A program made the position numbers and the translations under genes. 64,000 nucleotides of DNA from Verrucomicrobiota bacterium (GTDB lineage Bacteria > Verrucomicrobiota > Verrucomicrobiia > Limisphaerales > UBA9464), in contig JAFLEF010000038.1 of assembly GCA_017309115.1 (NCBI GenBank), forward strand, positions 1 to 64,000. The letters are read 5' to 3'. Below are positions 60,896 through 64,000 of the stretch, piece after piece (position 1 is the first letter of the stretch; the number at the start of each line of letters is the position of its first letter). The notes under the pieces were generated by a model, which did not search any database, was not told the origin of the DNA, and saw only the letters and a program-made list of their open reading frames with translations.

Positions 60896-61048
60896 TCAGC
60901 GGGTCGCGGTCGGAGCCGAGGAGGCCGGCGGAGAGTTCGTCCGCCCGACCGGCGAATTCGGGTCCGGTTTGGACGAAGGAGTGAAACACGCGCTCCCAGC
61001 CGCCAACACGGCCACCAGAGCGAACAACATAACGAACGTCTTTTTCAT
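60896..61048 (-). CDS. Small putative lipoprotein at the head of the radical SAM operon
   Basis: A 50-residue frame: MKKTFVMLFALVAVLAAG gives a signal peptide and SAC a lipobox-like site (Cys21), followed by a Pro/Ser/Thr-rich tail (PSSKPDPNSPVGRTNSPP). TGA at 60896-60898 lies one base before the radical SAM ATG, so the genes are coupled. It has the size and layout of small lipoproteins that precede modification enzymes, but the lipobox is imperfect (Gly at -3), so secretion without acylation is possible. Confidence 0.6.
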   Translation of the reverse strand: MKKTFVMLFALVAVLAAGSACFTPSSKPDPNSPVGRTNSPPASSAPTATR

Positions 61049-61186
61049 GGCGAAGTCCCGCAGGGATGAGAGGCGCTGAACCCCACTTTATTCCCAGTCG
61101 CTGCCGGAACCCGAACCTTACAGGCTTACTTCCTGGGGCATCGATCCACCGTCTCGCCTCCCCGGAATTCGCCGTCGGCCTGACGA

Positions 61187-62770
61187 TTACCGCTTCTTCA
61201 GTCCCAGCGCCTTGATCCGCGAGGCGAGGGTGGTCGGTCTCATCTTCAACAGCTCGGCCGCACCGCCCGGACCGAAAATCTTGCCGCCACAGTGACTCAA
61301 GGCGGCCTCAATGCTCTCCCGCTCGCGCTGCTTCAGCTCCGTGCGCGTCAGCAGGGTTCCCGAAGTAACGGTCGGAATCGGCGGGACTGAGCTGACCTCG
61401 GCCGGTGAAGTCAGCTCAAACCGCAGCGGGCCCGCCTGCGCCAGGATGACCGCGCGTTCGACGGCGTTCTGTAACTCGCGAATGTTGCCCGGCCAGGGGT
61501 AGGCGGACAGTTGATCCAGGTGCGCCTGGGTAAGCCTGGGCACGGGCCGGTTCATCTTCCGGGCCGTCGCCCGGACGAAATGCGCGGCGAGTGGGGCGAT
61601 GTCGTCGCTTCGCTCGCGCAACGGCGGGACTTCAAGCGGAAACACGCCCAGCCGATAAAAGAGATCCTGACGAAAGCGGCCGGCGGCCACCTCCTTCTTC
61701 AAGTCGCGATGGGTCGCGGCGATGATGCGGACGTTGACCCGGCGCGTCCGGGTGTCGCCGACCCGTTCGATCTCCTGTTCCTGCAAGACCCGCAGCAGCT
61801 TGGCCTGCATGGCCAGGGGGAGTTCGCCGATCTCGTCGAGGAATAGGGTACCGCCGTCGGCCAGTTCGAAGCGACCCGGCTTGTCCCGCACCGCCCCGGT
61901 GAAGGAGCCCCGCATGTGCCCGAAGAACTCGCTCTCGAACAGGTTCTCCGGGATCGCGCCGCAGTTCACCTTGATGAGCGCGCGGTCCCGGCGCGGGCTG
62001 TTCTCATGAATGGCCCGCGCGACCAGTTCCTTGCCCGTGCCGCTCTCCCCGTTGATGAGCACCGCGGCATCCGTCGGCGCGACCAGCTGGATTTGCTGCA
62101 GCACCTTCCTCAAGCCCGGACTGCTGCCGATGAGGTCGTGCGCCCCCAGGGCCGCCGTGACCTCCTCGCGCAGATATTGATTCTCCAGTTCGAGCTGTTC
62201 CTTGAGCGAGGCGATTTCCTCGAAGGCCCGGGCGTTGGCGATGCTCACCGCCGCGTGATCCGCGAAGACCCGCAGCCATTGAAAATCCTCCTCGTCCAAC
62301 GTTCCGGAGTCGAAGAGGGCCAGCACGCCGAGCGTTGTTCCGCGGAAGATAAGCGGTTGCGCCGCCACGGTCTTCACCCCCTCGCGCTGGATCCAGGTCG
62401 GTTCAGCAATCCACTCCTCATCACCCCGCACTCCGGACAAGAACAGCGGTTCGCCGGTCTCGGCCACGCGACCAATTTTCCGCACGCCCATGGGGAATCG
62501 CCGGAAGCCGCCCTCCAGCCGGGTATGATCCGCCTTTGGATCGCAGGAATGGCCCGCGCTCGCGACCAGATGCAGGCAACGCGTCTGATCCGGGCACTCA
62601 GAACGGAAGCGACACGTCGCACAAATATCCCCCGGCTGAATCAGCCAGATGCGGGCGAGCACGACCCGCGGACACTGAGCGATCCCGCTCACGACCGCGC
62701 GCAACACCTCCGGCAATGACCGGTTCTGGGCCATCGAGACCATCACCTGGGGCAGGTCCGCGCAGTGCAC
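61187..62770 (-). CDS. Sigma-54-dependent activator with Cys-cluster GAF domain
   Basis: A 527-residue regulator. N-terminal GAF domain (residues 15-180) containing a cysteine cluster, Cys50, Cys53, Cys59 and Cys65 (ICATCRFRSECPDQTRC), able to hold an iron-sulfur cluster or zinc. AAA+ domain at about 215-455 with Walker A GESGTGKE, the sigma-54 loop GSFTGA, and GGTLFLDEIGE. C-terminal Fis-type HTH ends in MRPTTLASRIKALGL. It is divergent from the NTF2-like/DUF5069 genes, its likely targets. Regulated by a small molecule or redox state bound at GAF is inference. Confidence 0.92.
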   Translation of the reverse strand: MHCADLPQVMVSMAQNRSLPEVLRAVVSGIAQCPRVVLARIWLIQPGDICATCRFRSECPDQTRCLHLVASAGHSCDPKADHTRLEGGFRRFPMGVRKIGRVAETGEPLFLSGVRGDEEWIAEPTWIQREGVKTVAAQPLIFRGTTLGVLALFDSGTLDEEDFQWLRVFADHAAVSIANARAFEEIASLKEQLELENQYLREEVTAALGAHDLIGSSPGLRKVLQQIQLVAPTDAAVLINGESGTGKELVARAIHENSPRRDRALIKVNCGAIPENLFESEFFGHMRGSFTGAVRDKPGRFELADGGTLFLDEIGELPLAMQAKLLRVLQEQEIERVGDTRTRRVNVRIIAATHRDLKKEVAAGRFRQDLFYRLGVFPLEVPPLRERSDDIAPLAAHFVRATARKMNRPVPRLTQAHLDQLSAYPWPGNIRELQNAVERAVILAQAGPLRFELTSPAEVSSVPPIPTVTSGTLLTRTELKQRERESIEAALSHCGGKIFGPGGAAELLKMRPTTLASRIKALGLKKR

Positions 62771-62778
62771 CGCGCCAG

Positions 62779-62836
62779 ACTACGAGATCCCGTCGCCCGC
62801 GACAACGATGGTTCGTAGTTCACGAATTGTCGTAGT
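62779..62836. promoter_or_regulatory. ACTACGA/TCGTAGT repeat cluster in divergent promoter
   Basis: ACTACGA at 62779-62785, and its complement TCGTAGT at 62813-62819 and 62830-62836 (17-bp spacing), lie between the sigma-54 activator and the divergent gene. They could be enhancer-type binding sites for the activator itself. Confidence 0.35.
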
Positions 62837-62902
62837 GATCCTCAACCGATGAAGTCCGCCAAAACCCCAACGATTCGACGAATTCCGTCCCCCGGGCAGG
62901 TT

Positions 62903-62916
62903 GGCCCGTTCCCAGC
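62903..62916 (+). promoter_or_regulatory. Possible sigma-54 promoter
   Basis: TTGGCCCGTTCCCAGCG keeps the GG-N10-GC spacing of -24/-12 promoters but lacks the TTGC match. It lies 14 bases before the ATG at 62930, so the leader would be very short. Weak on its own; the adjacent activator makes it worth noting. Confidence 0.25.
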
Positions 62917-62929
62917 GTTAGGAGTGACC

Positions 62930-63358
62930 ATGAACACCCGCCCGCCCTTGCCCCCGTTCACCGAGGAAACCGCGCGCCAGAAAGTCCAACTCGCCGAAGA
63001 CGCCTGGAACAGTCGGGATCCGGAACGCGTCGCGCTCGCCTACACCGAGGATTCCGAATGGCGCAACCGCTCCGAATTCGTCACCGGACGTCCGGCGATC
63101 ATCGCACTGCTGCGACGCAAGTGGGCGCGCGAACTCGACTACCGTCTGCGCAAGGAACTCTGGGCGTTCACCGGCAACCGCCTCGCCGTGCGGTTCGAGT
63201 ACGAATTTCACGACACCACCGGCCAATGGTATCGCGCCTACGGAAACGAGAACTGGGAGTTCGCCGCCAACGGCCTCATGCAACGCCGCTTCGCTAGCAT
63301 CAACGATGTCCTCATCACCGAAGCCGAGCGAAAATTCCGCTGGGAACGACCCTCATAA
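62930..63358 (+). CDS. NTF2-like (SnoaL/DUF1348-type) protein
   Basis: A 142-residue protein with the cone-shaped NTF2-like pattern: [36 protein letters not shown], then [19 protein letters not shown] and [23 protein letters not shown] 62930 follows GGAGTGACC at good spacing; an upstream ATG at 62849 lacks one. It may be a DUF1348-type protein (conserved [12 protein letters not shown]). Function unknown, small-molecule binding likely. First of three co-directional genes. Confidence 0.85.
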   Translation: MNTRPPLPPFTEETARQKVQLAEDAWNSRDPERVALAYTEDSEWRNRSEFVTGRPAIIALLRRKWARELDYRLRKELWAFTGNRLAVRFEYEFHDTTGQWYRAYGNENWEFAANGLMQRRFASINDVLITEAERKFRWERPS

Positions 63359-63411
63359 TGCCAACCGACAATAACCACCCTCTCCCTCCTTAAGCCTACA
63401 ACCTACCAACC

Positions 63412-63864
63412 ATGCCCACTCCCACCGCTCCCAACCTCACCCAACGTCCTCCCCGCAGTCCGCGCGTCCGTCTGGGCGGCTACGTCATGCTACCCCGCGT
63501 CCTCGACAAAGCCCGCGCCTCGTTGGTCGGCCAAGCCGGCGACTACAAATACGGCAACCCGATGGACCAACACTTCTTCGGCTTCACCGGGATCACCCCG
63601 GCGGCGTTATTGGAACAGGTCAAGACCGGCGCCAGTGATTGGGATGTTCTCCTGTGGGTGAACGCCCAAGCCCATCCGAAGCGCGCGCCCCACGAAATCC
63701 GCGCGTGGTCGGCCTACCTGGAAACCATGCCCGTCGGCGATGCCGAAGACCTGGAATGGTTCGCCGCCCAGGTGAAGCGTCTCAATCCCGCCCGCACCGA
63801 TCTGCACACCATCATGGACTACCTGGACGCCGACGATCATGTCAGTTTCGGCGGACAGGCGTGA
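63412..63864 (+). CDS. DUF5069 domain-containing protein
   Basis: A 150-residue cytoplasmic protein. SPRVRLGGYVMLPRVLDKAR near the start, then DQHFFGFTGITPAALLEQV and TDLHTIMDYLDADDHVSF match the DUF5069 family, small proteins common in Verrucomicrobia and Planctomycetes, with no known function. It is followed by the PPOX-like gene after about 50 bases. Confidence 0.85.
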   Translation: MPTPTAPNLTQRPPRSPRVRLGGYVMLPRVLDKARASLVGQAGDYKYGNPMDQHFFGFTGITPAALLEQVKTGASDWDVLLWVNAQAHPKRAPHEIRAWSAYLETMPVGDAEDLEWFAAQVKRLNPARTDLHTIMDYLDADDHVSFGGQA

Positions 63865-63916
63865 CCCGCCCCTTCCCGTTCCTGTTCCCGTTCCCACCAC
63901 CCACCCTCCGCTCGTT

Positions 63917-64000
63917 ATGGCCGGCCGTTACCTCGAAACCTATTTCACGCCTAAAGTGCTGACCGCCCAGCAGCAATACTTCGGGCGCTCGCAAAACATC
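63917..64000 (+). CDS. Pyridoxamine 5'-phosphate oxidase-like protein, N-terminus only
   Basis: A partial frame of 28 codons running off the window: MAGRYLETYFTPKVLTAQQQ then YFGRSQN. The FTPxVxxAQxxxGSR-like pattern is typical of the start of flavin-binding PPOX-family proteins, the usual companion of such small cytosolic operons. Identification rests on this short stretch only. Confidence 0.4.
   Translation, partial: MAGRYLETYFTPKVLTAQQQYFGRSQNI

Overview
The window is GC-rich, gene-dense bacterial DNA. I infer Verrucomicrobiota (possibly a Pedosphaera/Limisphaerales-like lineage), because one stretch holds PSCyt1/DUF1549/DUF1553 and DUF1501 proteins, LamG proteins with thrombospondin-type-3 repeats, a PEP-CTERM-type protein, a FecR/CHASE2 sensory cluster and DUF5069. 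No rRNA is present, so this placement is inference. Many genes have no clear Shine-Dalgarno sequence, so several starts are uncertain.

Layout. 1-2710: a tRNA 3' end without a tRNA body (probable attachment site) and its terminator, followed by a decayed type I restriction-modification locus (hsdS relic, an intact DUF3644 gene, the C-terminal relic of a RecG-like/AlbA ATP-binding regulator, two hsdR N-terminal relics). 2765-6129: serine dehydratase, a small exported protein whose PEP-CTERM signal lies behind an in-frame TGA, an EF-hand lipoprotein and a LOG-family protein. 6307-10522: hairpins, alaS and pheA. 10708-18439: a triple-LamG surface protein, a flavin-dependent halogenase-like protein, an NAD-dependent epimerase and an Ig-like secreted protein. 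18464-26224: a sensory module made of an NtrC-type response regulator, a FecR-TPR-beta-barrel protein and a CHASE2 hybrid histidine kinase. 26505-30397: a repeat-containing acidic exported protein, a membrane/TPR protein, HPr and GatC.

30448-37460: a NasS/NrtA-like binding protein divergent from a LysR regulator, a TPR gene and a TonB C-terminal-domain gene, coaD, a secreted esterase and a DUF1501 protein. 37479-44341: a PSCyt1/DUF1549/LamG/DUF1553 protein, the bicarbonate pair SbtA/SbtB, and a CocE-type hydrolase. 44405-51595: a probable copper/silver efflux operon (CusA, CusB, CusC) headed by two small exported Cys-rich/YHS-like proteins. 51974-55634: an EEP-family lipoprotein, a second DUF1549/DUF1553 protein and a small membrane-anchored protein. 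56369-61048: an apparent operon of a tiny lipoprotein, a radical SAM enzyme, a divergent Lgt paralogue and a CPBP membrane protease. 61187-64000: a sigma-54 GAF activator with a Cys cluster, divergent from NTF2-like, DUF5069 and PPOX-like genes.

Intergenic DNA carries several dispersed repeat families: short hairpins with a variable core, elements whose inverted arms have a 10-bp periodicity, and GGTAAGC-type heptads.
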